Assembly (NCBI GenBank): GCA_024234615.1
Contig: JACKNY010000001.1
Location: forward strand, 1,020,501-1,084,500
DNA length: 64,000 nt
Direction of reading: 5' to 3'
Source: Pseudomonadales bacterium
GTDB lineage: Bacteria > Pseudomonadota > Gammaproteobacteria > Pseudomonadales > IMCC2047
Position numbers and translations under genes: made by a program. Below, piece after piece: positions 8,701-17,773 of the stretch (position 1 is its first letter; each line of letters opens with the position of its first letter). The notes beneath the pieces are model-generated. The model did not search any database, was not told where the DNA came from, and was given only the letters and a program-made list of their open reading frames with translations.

Positions 8701-9438
8701 TTAACTAAACTGCAAAAGTTGTGCCGATGCTTGCGCATTACGTTCGGCTGTTTTCATTAACTTAATCTGCATTTCGAATTGACGGGATAACGAAATAAGA
8801 TCTGTGAGTGCAGAGATTGCGTTGACGTTGCTGCTTTCCAGAAAGCCGGATTCGAGCCGGACATTGGCGTCCGCCAATATTGGCGCGCCATCACGGCTGT
8901 GCATTAGCCCATCTTCACCCTTAAACAACTGGCGGGGTTCCGGCTTAACCAGCTTGATTCTATCGACCTCAGCAATTTCCTGAGCACTGGCTCCCAAGGG
9001 CCTGACGGAAACTGTGCCATCAATACCGATATTGACTGATTGCGCTGGTGGCAAAGAAATGGGAGCACCATTGCCCATCACCGGCAAGCCGCTGCCGGTA
9101 AGCAGTAGCCCGCTAGTATCGATTCTTAAATCACCAGCGCGGGTATATGCCTCGGAACCATCCGGTGCTTGCACTGCGATCCAGCCTTCGCCGTTAATCG
9201 CAACATCTAGGTCACGACCACTCTCTTGGAGCGTACCCGGAGCCATGTCAGTAGCCGGTGTTTCGGTAAGTGCATAGGCTCGGCTGGCTAAACCGCCGAA
9301 GACGGGCATTGCCTTAGCCTGTGCAAAATCGCCTCTAAACCCCGTCGTGGAGACATTGGCAAGGTTGTTCGCATGCACTGCTGTCGCCAACATATTCTGT
9401 CCAGCGCCAGTCATGGCAATATAAAGTGATCTATCCAT
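8701..9438 (-). CDS. flgF: flagellar proximal rod protein
   Basis: A 245-residue FlgF. It begins M-D-R-S-L-Y-I-A-M-T-G-A, the usual FlgF start, followed by N-N-L-A-N-V-S-T-T-G-F-R-x-D-F. The C-terminal axial motif N-V-N-A-I-S-A-L-T-D-L-I-S-L-S-R-Q-F-E is present. FlgF together with FlgB and FlgC builds the proximal rod. Length is normal. It lies 44 bases after flgE and 52 bases before flgG. Confidence 0.96.
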   Translation of the reverse strand: MDRSLYIAMTGAGQNMLATAVHANNLANVSTTGFRGDFAQAKAMPVFGGLASRAYALTETPATDMAPGTLQESGRDLDVAINGEGWIAVQAPDGSEAYTRAGDLRIDTSGLLLTGSGLPVMGNGAPISLPPAQSVNIGIDGTVSVRPLGASAQEIAEVDRIKLVKPEPRQLFKGEDGLMHSRDGAPILADANVRLESGFLESSNVNAISALTDLISLSRQFEMQIKLMKTAERNAQASAQLLQFS

Positions 9439-9482
9439 TTCAGCTAAATCCTCAATACCCTAGTGAGCTAACGACGAATCGA

Positions 9483-10781
9483 TTAACGGAGACTGATGAT
9501 TGATTGAGTCACTGCAGATTCGGTCTCAATGGTTTTTGCATTGGCCTGAAAATTTCGTTGCGCCACAATCAGCGCCACAAGTTCTTCCGACAACTCGACG
9601 TTTGAGTCTTCCAAAGCGCCTGACTGAATTACACCCAGCGCAGCCGTCGATGGCACGCCTACTTTAGGCGATCCCGATTCAAAGGTCTCCGCCCAGGAGG
9701 AGTTGCCCTGAGGTGATAATCCTTGCTCGTTATTGAAAGCCGCTAACGCCACTTTGCCCAAACTACGTGATTGGCCATTGGTATAACGTGCGAATAATGA
9801 GCCGTCCGCTGAGATATCAATACCAGCCAAACGACCCTGTGCAAATCCATTCTGGGTCAGATCATTGACCGAAAACGCGCCACCAAACTGAGTCGTACCG
9901 GTAAGGTTTATCACAAAGTTAGAACTGGTGAGAGGGTCGGGAAAGGGAAAAGCGGTCAGCGCCCCATCTCCTACAGCGGAACCATTGGGGTTGCCGCTGG
10001 CATTGACAGGGGTCCAATTAGTGACTGCCGCTAATGGTTGAGTGGTGCTGAGCGTACCATCATCATTGAATACCAAAGTATATGACTGCAGTGTGGCTGG
10101 AGAGCCTGGGCCAATATCCTGATCGTCAATTTTGACATTCATCGTCCAGGTATTTAACGCTGCTTCCTTGACAAAATACTGTGTCATTACATGCGAGTTA
10201 CCCTGACTATCGAACACGCTGATTGAGGTCGCATTATTAAAAGTATCGGTATTTTGCGGATCGAAAGGTGCTGTCGTAGGCGGTAAAGCTGAGGCATCCA
10301 GGTTGAGCAGGCTTCTTATTTCTGTGGTACGAATGGGTTCAAGGTTGCCGGTCTGAATCTGCATATTTGAAAGATCACTATCCAAGCCTCCCGCCCCAGT
10401 ACTAGAAAACCCCTGTAAATTTGCACCATTATTACTGATGATATAGCCTTCACGGTCCAAGCTGAACAAACCTGAACGTGTATAGCCTCGCTCACCCTGC
10501 GCACTGGTGATAAAAAAGCCGGTGCCATTAATGGCCAAATCCAGCGCATTATTAGTAAAGGAAATGTTTCCCTGACTGAATTGCTGCGCCACATCTGCTA
10601 ACAACACCCCGCTACCAGCGGAGTTTTGACCGCCGCCGACAACCGATGAGGCGTAGACATCGGCGAACTCAGCTACCGAGGATTTAAACCCCGTCGTGCT
10701 CGCGTTGGCGATATTGTTGCCGATAACATTAAGATCGGAGCTGGCGGCTCGTAAACCTGAAATTGCGGTATTAAATGCCAT
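9483..10781 (-). CDS. flgE: flagellar hook protein
   Basis: A 432-residue FlgE, the structural subunit of the hook. The axial N-terminus (M-x-F-N-x-A-I-S-G-L-x-A-A-S, then N-N-I-A-N-A-S-T-T-G-F-K) and C-terminus (N-V-E-L-S-E-E-L-V-A-L-I-V-A-Q-R-N-F-Q-A-N) are conserved, and the central hook domains (FlaE-type) lie between. Length is close to that of Pseudomonas FlgE. Spacing to flgD is 23 bases and to flgF 44 bases. Confidence 0.97.
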   Translation of the reverse strand: MAFNTAISGLRAASSDLNVIGNNIANASTTGFKSSVAEFADVYASSVVGGGQNSAGSGVLLADVAQQFSQGNISFTNNALDLAINGTGFFITSAQGERGYTRSGLFSLDREGYIISNNGANLQGFSSTGAGGLDSDLSNMQIQTGNLEPIRTTEIRSLLNLDASALPPTTAPFDPQNTDTFNNATSISVFDSQGNSHVMTQYFVKEAALNTWTMNVKIDDQDIGPGSPATLQSYTLVFNDDGTLSTTQPLAAVTNWTPVNASGNPNGSAVGDGALTAFPFPDPLTSSNFVINLTGTTQFGGAFSVNDLTQNGFAQGRLAGIDISADGSLFARYTNGQSRSLGKVALAAFNNEQGLSPQGNSSWAETFESGSPKVGVPSTAALGVIQSGALEDSNVELSEELVALIVAQRNFQANAKTIETESAVTQSIISLR

Positions 10782-10804
10782 GATATTCTCCTATTTTTCA
10801 ACCA

Positions 10805-11476
10805 TTAATTAATTTGTAGTATGTCGTTCAGAGCCACTGACCCCAGTGCTCCTTCGAGATTAAGAATGACGCCGCCCGATTGCCCCATGGTAACGCTATC
10901 GACATTCGCGTTGACCCGAGTCGCAAGTTGTTCAGACTGCTCACCCAGGTTAGCGTCAGCGGTTATGCGATAATAACCGGATGGCATTGCCTGCCCATTG
11001 GAGCCTATGCCATCCCAACTGAATTTAACCGTACCCGCGCCATGGGCGCCCAAGGGTAACTGCCGTACCAGTTCGCCCGATTCGTTATATATTTTGAGCG
11101 CCAGATTTCCGGTACTGGCAGGTAACTCAACCATACCCGTCAGTGCTGATCCTGAATTAAGACGGCCGGTATCGCTGGGAATCAAAACGCTACGCCCAAC
11201 TAGGGCGGTTGCCTGCAATGCTTGGCTAGAAAGCATGCTGGAGCTGAATTTCTCCATGGTGAGGTTAAGCTTTTCTACTCCCTCAACCGTACTGAACTGA
11301 GCGAGTTGCGAGAGAAATTCGCCATTATCCTGTGGCGAAAGTGGGTTCTGGTTATTCAACTGTGCCACCAGCAATTTAAGAAAATCCGATTCCCCACTAT
11401 CGCTTTTATCCGTTTGCGAGCGTTGATTTACCTGATCAATGATTGATTGGGTTGAGATGCCGCTGGTTTCATTCAT
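10805..11476 (-). CDS. flgD: flagellar hook-cap (hook assembly scaffold) protein
   Basis: FlgD, the temporary cap that drives hook polymerisation. With the ATG at 11476 it has 223 residues; a GGAAGGA ribosome site is seven bases upstream, so I prefer this to the codon at 11497. The family N-terminal motif F-L-K-L-L-V-A-Q-L-x-N-Q-(N/D)-P-L-x-P near residues 32-49 is clear, followed by F-L-S-Q-L-A-Q-F-S-T-V-E. The second half is a FlgD Ig-like domain, with the pattern F-x-W-D-G near residue 155 and G-x-Y near residue 168. It lies between flgC and flgE. Confidence 0.96.
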   Translation of the reverse strand: MNETSGISTQSIIDQVNQRSQTDKSDSGESDFLKLLVAQLNNQNPLSPQDNGEFLSQLAQFSTVEGVEKLNLTMEKFSSSMLSSQALQATALVGRSVLIPSDTGRLNSGSALTGMVELPASTGNLALKIYNESGELVRQLPLGAHGAGTVKFSWDGIGSNGQAMPSGYYRITADANLGEQSEQLATRVNANVDSVTMGQSGGVILNLEGALGSVALNDILQIN

Positions 11477-11548
11477 GAGTTGATCCTTCCACAACAAAGG
11501 TCTTTAGTATTTTATGTATTCAAAAGGCTTTTATTTTTATCACGAGAG

Positions 11549-11980
11549 TTACTGCCCTAAGGTCAGTATTCGCTGCGTCAACTGCTTGGCGGTGTTCATC
11601 ATTTCTATATTGGTTTCAAACGAGCGCGATGCAGAAATCATATCCGCCATTTCCTCGACCACATTAACGTTGGGGTAGAACACGAAACCTTCTTTATTTG
11701 CCATCGGATGATCTGGTTGATACTGTTGGCGCAACGGCGATTGACTCTCGACGATGGCATCGACTCGCACACCGCTGCCAGCATCCCCCTGGTTGCTAAA
11801 GTCAAAATCATCGAACTGCGCCTTAATCACCGAGAACACAGGATGCCTTGCCCGATAGGTTTCCCCAGTACTGCTGCTCACGCTTTCGGCGTTGGCAATA
11901 TTGCTGGAGATTGTATTTAGTCTGATTGTCTGCGCTGTCATGCCGGATCCGGCAACATCAAAAATATTTGAGAGCGACAT
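11549..11980 (-). CDS. flgC: flagellar proximal rod protein FlgC
   Basis: A 143-residue FlgC. It starts M-S-L-S-N-I-F-D-V-A-G-S-G-M-x-A-Q and continues with N-T-I-S-S-N-I-A-N-A-x-S, the usual axial signature. The C-terminus has Y-P-N-V-N-V-V-E-E-M-A-D-M-I-S-A-S-R-S-F-E, typical for FlgC. Its start is three bases after the stop of flgB, so the two are translationally coupled. Confidence 0.97.
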   Translation of the reverse strand: MSLSNIFDVAGSGMTAQTIRLNTISSNIANAESVSSSTGETYRARHPVFSVIKAQFDDFDFSNQGDAGSGVRVDAIVESQSPLRQQYQPDHPMANKEGFVFYPNVNVVEEMADMISASRSFETNIEMMNTAKQLTQRILTLGQ

Positions 11981-11983
11981 AGA

Positions 11984-12379
11984 TTATTCTCCTTTGATAG
12001 CCTTGCTCAGGCCCTGAAATTTACCACTAAGAAAGGTAATGCTGGTTTGAAATCGTAAAGCGTTTTTGGCGAACTCAGCCTGTTCTATCTGCAGCTCTAC
12101 TGTATTGCCATCTAGCGAGGGCTGCATTGGCACGCGATACTGTAATTGTTCATTTCCGATGGAACGGGTTGCTGTCGAAATATGTTGGCTATTGGTCGCG
12201 GCTAGCTTTATGTTCTGCTTAATTTCACTGTTGAGTAGCTCACTAAAATTGAGATCACGGGCCTTGAATCCAGGCGTGTCCGTGTTCGCAATATTGTTAG
12301 CCAGAATTTCCGCTCGACGGCTATGCAACGCCAGAGCTTGGTCATGTATTCCTAATGCTGATTCGAAGTTAATTGGCAT
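11984..12379 (-). CDS. flgB: flagellar proximal rod protein FlgB
   Basis: A 131-residue FlgB, first gene of the rod/hook operon. The N-terminus M-P-I-N-F-E-x-A-L-G-I-H-x-x-A-L-x-L-(H/R)-x-x-R-A-E-I-L-A-N-N-I-A-N-x-D-T-P-G-(F/Y)-K-A-R matches the family. It carries the central VELQ-E-(Q/M)-x-x-F helix and ends with S-G-K-F-Q-G-L-x-x-A-I-K-G, also conserved. A sigma-54 type promoter lies about 80 bases upstream, as for flgB in Pseudomonas and Vibrio. Confidence 0.97.
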   Translation of the reverse strand: MPINFESALGIHDQALALHSRRAEILANNIANTDTPGFKARDLNFSELLNSEIKQNIKLAATNSQHISTATRSIGNEQLQYRVPMQPSLDGNTVELQIEQAEFAKNALRFQTSITFLSGKFQGLSKAIKGE

Positions 12380-12456
12380 TGTTGCTCTCGTGACTGATCG
12401 ACTTATTCAGCTATCTACATTCGATGGCTGTATTTACTCTTCTCACCGAAGCTAAA

Positions 12457-12473
12457 AGCAGAATGCGTGCCAA
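12457..12473 (-). promoter_or_regulatory. sigma-54 (RpoN) promoter of the flgB operon
   Basis: On the minus strand the sequence reads TTGG-CACGCATTCT-GC. It keeps the invariant GG and GC exactly ten bases apart and matches the TGGCACG part of the -24 box fully. It is 79 bases upstream of the flgB start. In Pseudomonas and Vibrio the flgBCDE genes are driven by RpoN with FleR/FlrC, so this fits a class III flagellar promoter. The rest of the 385 bases between flgB and flgA is AT-rich and non-coding as far as I can see; the activator sites cannot be recognised by eye. Confidence 0.85.
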
Positions 12474-12845
12474 CTTTTATTTTTATTTAAAAACATATGC
12501 TTACGTGATTTGTTGGTTTGATATGGGATAAGAGCGGCAAGCCGTTTCCGCCTTTTGGCCAGTTTATTTCCGCTTTTTTGAGTTAATATTCAATATTCTC
12601 GAAATCTAATTTTTCGATGATCGAAAGTCCCGATTTACCTCTCTCATCGGTTTAGCGCGCACTTAGCGGCTTAGCAGCATCGTTTTAAAGGGTGCTTTTT
12701 AATAGGCATGGATATTGCTTCTACACTAGTGCATGAATAATTATGGAGAGAAAGCGCCAATATATTGCCGCTTTCGGCGTCATTGCCAACACCAGTGCGC
12801 GTAAAAGAATTTGCGAATGAAGCTCAGCGAGAATTATCAAAGCCA

Positions 12846-13577
12846 ATGCGATATCTAAAAGGAAGCGGTTACCCATCTTTAATAGTCACGCTAATGCTAG
12901 CACTGCTGGGGCTTCCCTCTCTCTCATCGGGCACCACCAGTCCACAGCTCATCGAACAATTGGTGGAAGGTGAAGTAACCCGACAATTGGAAGTTCAACA
13001 TATCCGGCAGCGGCCGGGTCAAAGGGTTAGTTTCCAACTTTCTCAAATTGACCCAAGGCTGCGTCTTGCCGACTGTGGAGCGCCCATCACTGTCGATTTA
13101 GGTACAGGCAAGTTGTTGGGGCGTGTGACTGCCAAGGTTGAGTGTAAAAGTCCGTCACCCTGGACTATCTATGTTCCGCTGACGATTCAGGTCTTCAAGA
13201 AAGTGGTCACTATTCGCGCTCCTGCCACTGCCGGAAAGCTATTAGAGCACAACGATTTGCAGCTGAGTGAGCAGGAAGTGTCGTCCTTAACGCAGGGCTA
13301 CTTCACCCAAATCAAGCAAGTCTCAAACAAGCTATTGAAACGTTCGATAACAATGAATGGTGTTATTACACCAAGGATGATTGAAGAACCAAAGGTGGTA
13401 AAAAAAGGAGATGAGGTAATGATCGTCGCTACCAAGGGGGCATTATCTGTAAGGAGCCCTGGCGTTGCGCTCAGCGACGGCCGTGTTGGTCAACAAATCA
13501 GTGTTAAAAACAGCGCAACGAAGCGCATTGTAAAGGCAAGAGTAAAGCGAAAAGGCTTGGTTCAGGTCACCATTTAA
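12846..13577 (+). CDS. flgA: flagellar basal-body P-ring formation protein FlgA
   Basis: FlgA, the periplasmic chaperone for P-ring (FlgI) assembly. From the ATG at 12846 the protein has 243 residues with a signal peptide (hydrophobic L-I-V-T-L-M-L-A-L-L-G-L). The C-terminal SAF-like domain is clear: an L-L-E-H-N-D-L-Q-L segment and the family end V-G-Q-Q-I-S-V-K-N-x-x-(S/T)-x-(K/R). A longer reading frame begins with TTG at 12765, but its extra 27 residues lie before the signal peptide and are an unlikely extension. It is divergent from flgB and is followed by flgM, as in Pseudomonas. Confidence 0.92.
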   Translation: MRYLKGSGYPSLIVTLMLALLGLPSLSSGTTSPQLIEQLVEGEVTRQLEVQHIRQRPGQRVSFQLSQIDPRLRLADCGAPITVDLGTGKLLGRVTAKVECKSPSPWTIYVPLTIQVFKKVVTIRAPATAGKLLEHNDLQLSEQEVSSLTQGYFTQIKQVSNKLLKRSITMNGVITPRMIEEPKVVKKGDEVMIVATKGALSVRSPGVALSDGRVGQQISVKNSATKRIVKARVKRKGLVQVTI

Positions 13578-13671
13578 TTCTGCCCAAGTACACCCTTGAT
13601 TGCCGCGAGACTGAAAATTTGAATTACCAAGGCATATTGATAATATAGGACGCAGCTATCTTGAATTCTGC

Positions 13672-13698
13672 TAAAGTTATTCTTGGCGCAGCCGATAG
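13672..13698 (+). promoter_or_regulatory. FliA (sigma-28) promoter of flgM
   Basis: TAAAGTTA at 13672-13679, an 11-base spacer, then GCCGATAG at 13691-13698. The sigma-28 consensus is TAAAGTTT-N11-GCCGATAA, so only the last base of each box differs. The ATG of flgM is 31 bases further on, a normal leader length. flgM, encoding the anti-sigma factor for FliA, is therefore under FliA control, the classical feedback loop. Confidence 0.92.
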
Positions 13699-13729
13699 CA
13701 TTCATACTAGGGGAATCTAGAGAAACGAG

Positions 13730-14035
13730 ATGGTTAACGAAATAAACGGGCTTACCTCAACGATCACCACCGGTACCGGAAAAAAATCGGGCCGCGTGGA
13801 TTCCGTGGGTGCAGACACTCAGTCGGTAGCAGAGGCCGCCAGCGACGCGCCGAGCGATAACTTTGAGCTAAGCACACAGGCGCAGTTGTTAAGCAAACTG
13901 GAAGCTACGATCAGCCGTTTGCCCGAAGTTGACCAAGACCGTGTGAATGCCATTCGCGATGCTATAAACAGCGGAAATTTCGATATAGATAGCTTCAGTC
14001 TAGCTCAGGATATTATCAATTTTGAGTTTAAATAA
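13730..14035 (+). CDS. flgM: anti-sigma-28 factor FlgM
   Basis: A 101-residue FlgM, which holds FliA inactive until the hook is complete and is then secreted through it. The N-terminus M-V-N-E-I-N-G-L (family pattern M-x-I-x-x-(I/L)) is disordered and polar. The FliA-binding C-terminal half contains R-V-N-A-I-R-D-A-I-N-S-G-N-F-D-I-D, the diagnostic FlgM segment. It is preceded by a sigma-28 promoter and followed by flgN. Confidence 0.95.
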   Translation: MVNEINGLTSTITTGTGKKSGRVDSVGADTQSVAEAASDAPSDNFELSTQAQLLSKLEATISRLPEVDQDRVNAIRDAINSGNFDIDSFSLAQDIINFEFK

Positions 14036-14088
14036 AGGTCGCAGTATCTTGTTGCTGCCCTTAAGCACTACCAGACTGGAGATTGACC

Positions 14089-14568
14089 ATGACTCACCAG
14101 GAACGCTTTTCCTCGTTGATGCAGGAAGCAGCTATTCTACTCGACCAACTTATTCTCCTGCTACAGGAGGAACGAAGTAGTTTATCTCAAAATAATGCTG
14201 CACTGACTCAACCTATTCTTACACGAAAAACTGAGCTATTGGCATTGTTGGAGCAGAACAGCCAGCAGCGTAACCAGCTCTTAGTCAGCCAAGGTCTGTC
14301 GGCGGATGACAGTGGCGTGCAAGCTTATTTCAAATCCTTGCCACAAAATGTAGCGAAATCATATGCTGAAAAATGGCAGGTTTTGGAGGAAAAACTAGAG
14401 AATTGCAAAGCCGAAAACCTAATCAATGGTAAAATTATTCATCGCTCACGGCAGCAAGTGGATGTGCTGCTCAACTTGCTTCAGGGCAATAGCGGTGCAA
14501 GCAAGATTTATACGGAGAACGGGCAGGCCAAATCAGTGAACCGCCACCATCCGTTGGCGGAAGTCTAA
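14089..14568 (+). CDS. flgN: flagellar export chaperone FlgN
   Basis: A 159-residue, almost wholly helical protein in the position of FlgN, the export chaperone for FlgK and FlgL. It has long charged helices with a Leu heptad pattern at residues 5-45, an L-x-x-R-K-x-E-L-L-A-L-L-E segment (residues 47-59) and Q-x-x-N-(Q/G)-x-x-I, typical of the FlgN family. The ATG at 14089 has GGAG seven bases upstream; the in-frame TTG at 14083 is less likely. The flgM-flgN-ycgR order also occurs in Pseudomonas. Confidence 0.9.
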   Translation: MTHQERFSSLMQEAAILLDQLILLLQEERSSLSQNNAALTQPILTRKTELLALLEQNSQQRNQLLVSQGLSADDSGVQAYFKSLPQNVAKSYAEKWQVLEEKLENCKAENLINGKIIHRSRQQVDVLLNLLQGNSGASKIYTENGQAKSVNRHHPLAEV

Positions 14569-14701
14569 AAACCATTGCCCGGCGCGCCGAAGACTTGCAG
14601 AGATATTAAGGAATTAATTAGAGGCTCCCTAGCATTAGGCTGGTAAAATTTCGGACACCAACTAAACTTATTATTAAAATCAATTAGTTGCAGGTGGCTC
14701 A

Positions 14702-15454
14702 ATGGTCATTGAATCCGACATCGCTGAAACCAACAACCAAGATGTTATCGGAATCCGCACGATTTCTGATAGACATCAGATTTTTAGCATTCTTAGCGCT
14801 GTACAAAAAGCAAGAACACCAATCTCAATTAAGTTCGAAAACCGAGAGCGTTATTATACCAGCCTGATACTGAGAACTGAGCTGGACGAAGCCTATATGA
14901 TCATTGATGAGATCGCTCCTGAAGACGGCCATTTGCTCGCCATGAGTAAGCTGCCATTCTCTATTCGGGGTAGCCACGGCGGGGTTAGCCTCTTTTTTCG
15001 ACCAAACGTTATTTCCGGCTCTGGCATCCAATCAGATATTGCTTTCTATAAAATAAAGTTTCCTGAAGAAATGATCTACCAGCAGCGCCGCAGTGCATTC
15101 AGAGCGCCAGTGGCGCGAGCGCTGCAAATTAAGGTGGCTGTCCGTTCTAAACAGCGTGACGAAATGCTGGTTGGAAGGCTCTATGATTTATCCATTAGCG
15201 GCTGTCGGATTAATTTTGAAGGCGAGATAAAACCTGCCTTGATTCGTGGCGACAGCTTTGAGGAATGTAGCTTCTTTTTCAATGATTTTACTCTGAATGT
15301 ACCGGTTACATTGAAGCACGCCAGCTATGTTCGCGACTGGGGCGAAACCACCTGTGGCTTTAAGTTTGAAGGGTTGGATAAAGCATCACAAAAACCCATT
15401 GACCGGTTTGTTTATTTTCTACAGCGTGAAGCTCGCCGTCTGGAGACGAAATAA
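14702..15454 (+). CDS. YcgR-type flagellar brake protein with PilZ domain
   Basis: A 250-residue protein with a YcgR N-terminal domain (about residues 15-120) and a PilZ domain (about 125-245). The two c-di-GMP binding motifs are intact: RxxxR at residues 130-134, and DxSxxG at 162-167. In the family, the c-di-GMP-bound form acts on the rotor or stator and slows swimming. The ATG at 14702 follows an AGGTGG ribosome site. It closes the flagellar cluster and is convergent with nhaD. A stretch of 133 bases separates it from flgN, so it may have its own promoter. Confidence 0.88.
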   Translation: MVIESDIAETNNQDVIGIRTISDRHQIFSILSAVQKARTPISIKFENRERYYTSLILRTELDEAYMIIDEIAPEDGHLLAMSKLPFSIRGSHGGVSLFFRPNVISGSGIQSDIAFYKIKFPEEMIYQQRRSAFRAPVARALQIKVAVRSKQRDEMLVGRLYDLSISGCRINFEGEIKPALIRGDSFEECSFFFNDFTLNVPVTLKHASYVRDWGETTCGFKFEGLDKASQKPIDRFVYFLQREARRLETK

Positions 15455-15504
15455 TTGTAACGGAAATCTTACCTGCTTGTTTCCTGGTACTAAAAGCGGG
15501 CCAG

Positions 15505-16947
15505 TTAGCTAACAAAGAGCGATGCATTGATCCACATGTGGACCGCAATACTAGCGGCATAACCCAGTGCAATGACAGGTGTCCATTTCAGGTGGCTTAA
15601 AAAAGTATATTGCCCTCGCGCTTGGCCCATCAGCGCCACGCCAGCTGCAGAGCCTATGGAGAGTAAACTACCTCCGACTCCGGCAGTCATTGTTACCAAT
15701 AACCACTGTCCAGTGGACATCTCAGGCTGCATTGTCAAAACCGCGAACATCACAGGAATGTTGTCTATAACCGATGAAAGAACGCCGACCAAAATATTCG
15801 CCTGAGTTGCTCCCAACTGTATATACATCACTTCCGACATCATTGCCAAGTAACCCATATAACCAAGGCCACCGACACAGAGTACGACACCGCAAAAAAA
15901 TAAAAGCGTGTCCCATTCGGCAGAGGCGACCTCACTAAAAACGTCGAATGGTGCTGCTTCTCCCAGCCTTTCCAAGGAGACAGCGTCGCCATTTGCCCGC
16001 GCGATTGCTTTTTGCTTGGCAATAGCTTTCGGTAAGGTTTTACTTAGGTAATAACCAAAAAACTGGAGATAGGCAAGGCCCGTCAACATACCTATGACGG
16101 GAGGTAAGCCTAAGGCTGAATGGAAGATAACAGCGGTCACTATTGTGCAAAGAAATAGTAATACGATACGCTTCGCGCCAGGCTTTGTTACGATGTTGTC
16201 AGCACTGGCTAAAGGCCGCTCATTAGGAATAAAAAAGTGCATGATAGCGGCTGGTATCAGGAAATTAACCAAGGAGGGCACAAATAAAACAAAGAAGTCC
16301 TGGAAGGCAATTACACCCTTTTGCCAAACCATCAAGGTCGTAATATCACCAAATGGGCTAAATGCACCTCCGGCGTTTGCGGCAACCACGATATTAATGC
16401 AGGCCAGGCTGACAAACTTTCGATTGTTGCCACCCATCGCTAACACTACGGCGCACATCAGCAAGGCTGTGGTCAGGTTATCCGCCACCGGTGAAATACA
16501 AAAGGATAAAACACCCGTCATCCAAAATAGTGCTCTGAAGCTAAACCCCCGTTGCAACAGCCAGCACCGCAGGGCGTCAAACACCTTACGCTCTTCCATC
16601 GCGCTGATATACGTCATGGCAACCAATAAAAACAGCATAAGCTCTGCATATTCGAGCAGACTATGGCGAACCGCTTCCTCTACCAGATGGGGCAAATTAT
16701 GTTCTGCATAGACCAAGGCGATAACTGCCCAAATGAGACCGGCCGCGAGCAAAACAGGTTTTGATTTCCGTAAATGGGTCAGTTCTTCGGTCATCACCAA
16801 AAGATAGGCTAGGACAAATATCACGAGGGCAAAATAACCGGCAGGGTGGGATGTAAGATTTAATGTTTGAGCTGTCTCTGAGGCCATTGAAGCATCTGAC
16901 CAACCAAAAAGTAAACCGAACAACGAGAACCAAAGCCCGTATCTCAC
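15505..16947 (-). CDS. nhaD: Na+/H+ antiporter NhaD type
   Basis: A 480-residue polytopic inner-membrane protein of the NhaD family (ion transporter superfamily), exporting Na+ in exchange for H+ at alkaline pH. It starts with a signal-like segment (residues 3-21). Some 12-13 transmembrane segments follow, with the family hallmarks T-E-E-L-T-H-L-R-K-S-K-P near residue 53 and F-C-I-S-P-V-A-D-N-L-T-T-A-L-L near residue 151. It also has A-N-A-G-G-A-F-S-P-F-G-D-I-T-T-L-M-V-W near residue 195, including the Asp/Ser/Thr residues needed for cation transport. It is a single gene, convergent with the YcgR gene. Together with nqr it points to sodium-based energetics. Confidence 0.93.
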   Translation of the reverse strand: MRYGLWFSLFGLLFGWSDASMASETAQTLNLTSHPAGYFALVIFVLAYLLVMTEELTHLRKSKPVLLAAGLIWAVIALVYAEHNLPHLVEEAVRHSLLEYAELMLFLLVAMTYISAMEERKVFDALRCWLLQRGFSFRALFWMTGVLSFCISPVADNLTTALLMCAVVLAMGGNNRKFVSLACINIVVAANAGGAFSPFGDITTLMVWQKGVIAFQDFFVLFVPSLVNFLIPAAIMHFFIPNERPLASADNIVTKPGAKRIVLLFLCTIVTAVIFHSALGLPPVIGMLTGLAYLQFFGYYLSKTLPKAIAKQKAIARANGDAVSLERLGEAAPFDVFSEVASAEWDTLLFFCGVVLCVGGLGYMGYLAMMSEVMYIQLGATQANILVGVLSSVIDNIPVMFAVLTMQPEMSTGQWLLVTMTAGVGGSLLSIGSAAGVALMGQARGQYTFLSHLKWTPVIALGYAASIAVHMWINASLFVS

Positions 16948-17107
16948 GATATTTTCCTTTTACAAATAGTTAAAAAATCCAAAATCTAGCATACAAAAGA
17001 AAGCCTTTGGCTGAAAATCCTTGCTGTATTTTGTAAGGCAGAAATAAGCCGTAAATATATCCTAATGAGGGAGCCACCACCTATTCATATAAATTATGCT
17101 GGACATT

Positions 17108-17773
17108 TTAGGTCACATCGAAAAAATTATTTAGGCCGATGATCTCTTTTGTTGGCAGCAGGAGCCGTGCCAGATCCTCTGGACGATCTAAGTCCCATAG
17201 CGTCGGTAGTTGGATAACGTTCCAACCTATCTGCATCAGTCTTTGGCGGGTTTGCTCAAATACCTGAGCCGAGCCCCAATCTATATTTGAAAAGATTAAA
17301 GGGTCAATTTGGCGAAGTCCGATCAGGACATAACCGCCGTCCTCCGCCGGGCCAATGACGGCTTTACTTTCAGGCTCACCCGTAACAAGTTGCTCCACTG
17401 CTATTTCCAGATATGCCCTGTCGAGCGTAGGGCAATCACTACCGATAAGAATGATGAAGTCATAGCATTCCAGAACTGCTGCTATCGCATGCATCATGCG
17501 CTCACCAAGATCCTCCCCCTGTTGCCAACGAATGTCTGGCTGATATCTCTCAGCGATTGCGGCAATACTGGCATTTGTCGAGGAGGGATCACTTAACCAG
17601 AGTTCAACGGGACAAAGGTTGGCTGTTAGACAAGTAACTAATGTTTTTTCTAAAAAATGCTGATGTAGCGCCAATGCTTTTTCTGCACCGATTGAAGGAA
17701 TTAAACGCGTCTTTACCTTACCTAGTTCCGGAGTCTTTGCAAACTGAATGATACAGCCCTGCGGATACTTCAC
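17108..17773 (-). CDS. TIGR04282-type glycosyltransferase (DUF2064)
   Basis: A 221-residue GT-A-like protein of the DUF2064/TIGR04282 family. The start Q-F-A-K-T-P-E-L-G-K-V-K-T-R-L matches the nucleotide-binding motif (F-x-K-x-P-x-x-G-x-V-K-T-R-L). I-G-S-D-C-P-T-L and P-A-E-D-G-G-Y-x-L-I-G-L follow, all family signatures. It overlaps the preceding glycosyltransferase by four bases (ATGA type), and both follow arsS. The three genes form one operon that in other bacteria is linked to arsenosugar biosynthesis. Exact donor and acceptor are unknown. Confidence 0.88.
   Translation of the reverse strand: MKYPQGCIIQFAKTPELGKVKTRLIPSIGAEKALALHQHFLEKTLVTCLTANLCPVELWLSDPSSTNASIAAIAERYQPDIRWQQGEDLGERMMHAIAAVLECYDFIILIGSDCPTLDRAYLEIAVEQLVTGEPESKAVIGPAEDGGYVLIGLRQIDPLIFSNIDWGSAQVFEQTRQRLMQIGWNVIQLPTLWDLDRPEDLARLLLPTKEIIGLNNFFDVT

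Noticed and set aside
12743..12819. Short frame starting M-E-R-K-R-Q-Y-I in the flgA leader
   Set aside because: It has only 25 codons, is in another frame than flgA, and has no family resemblance. It probably reflects the leader only.
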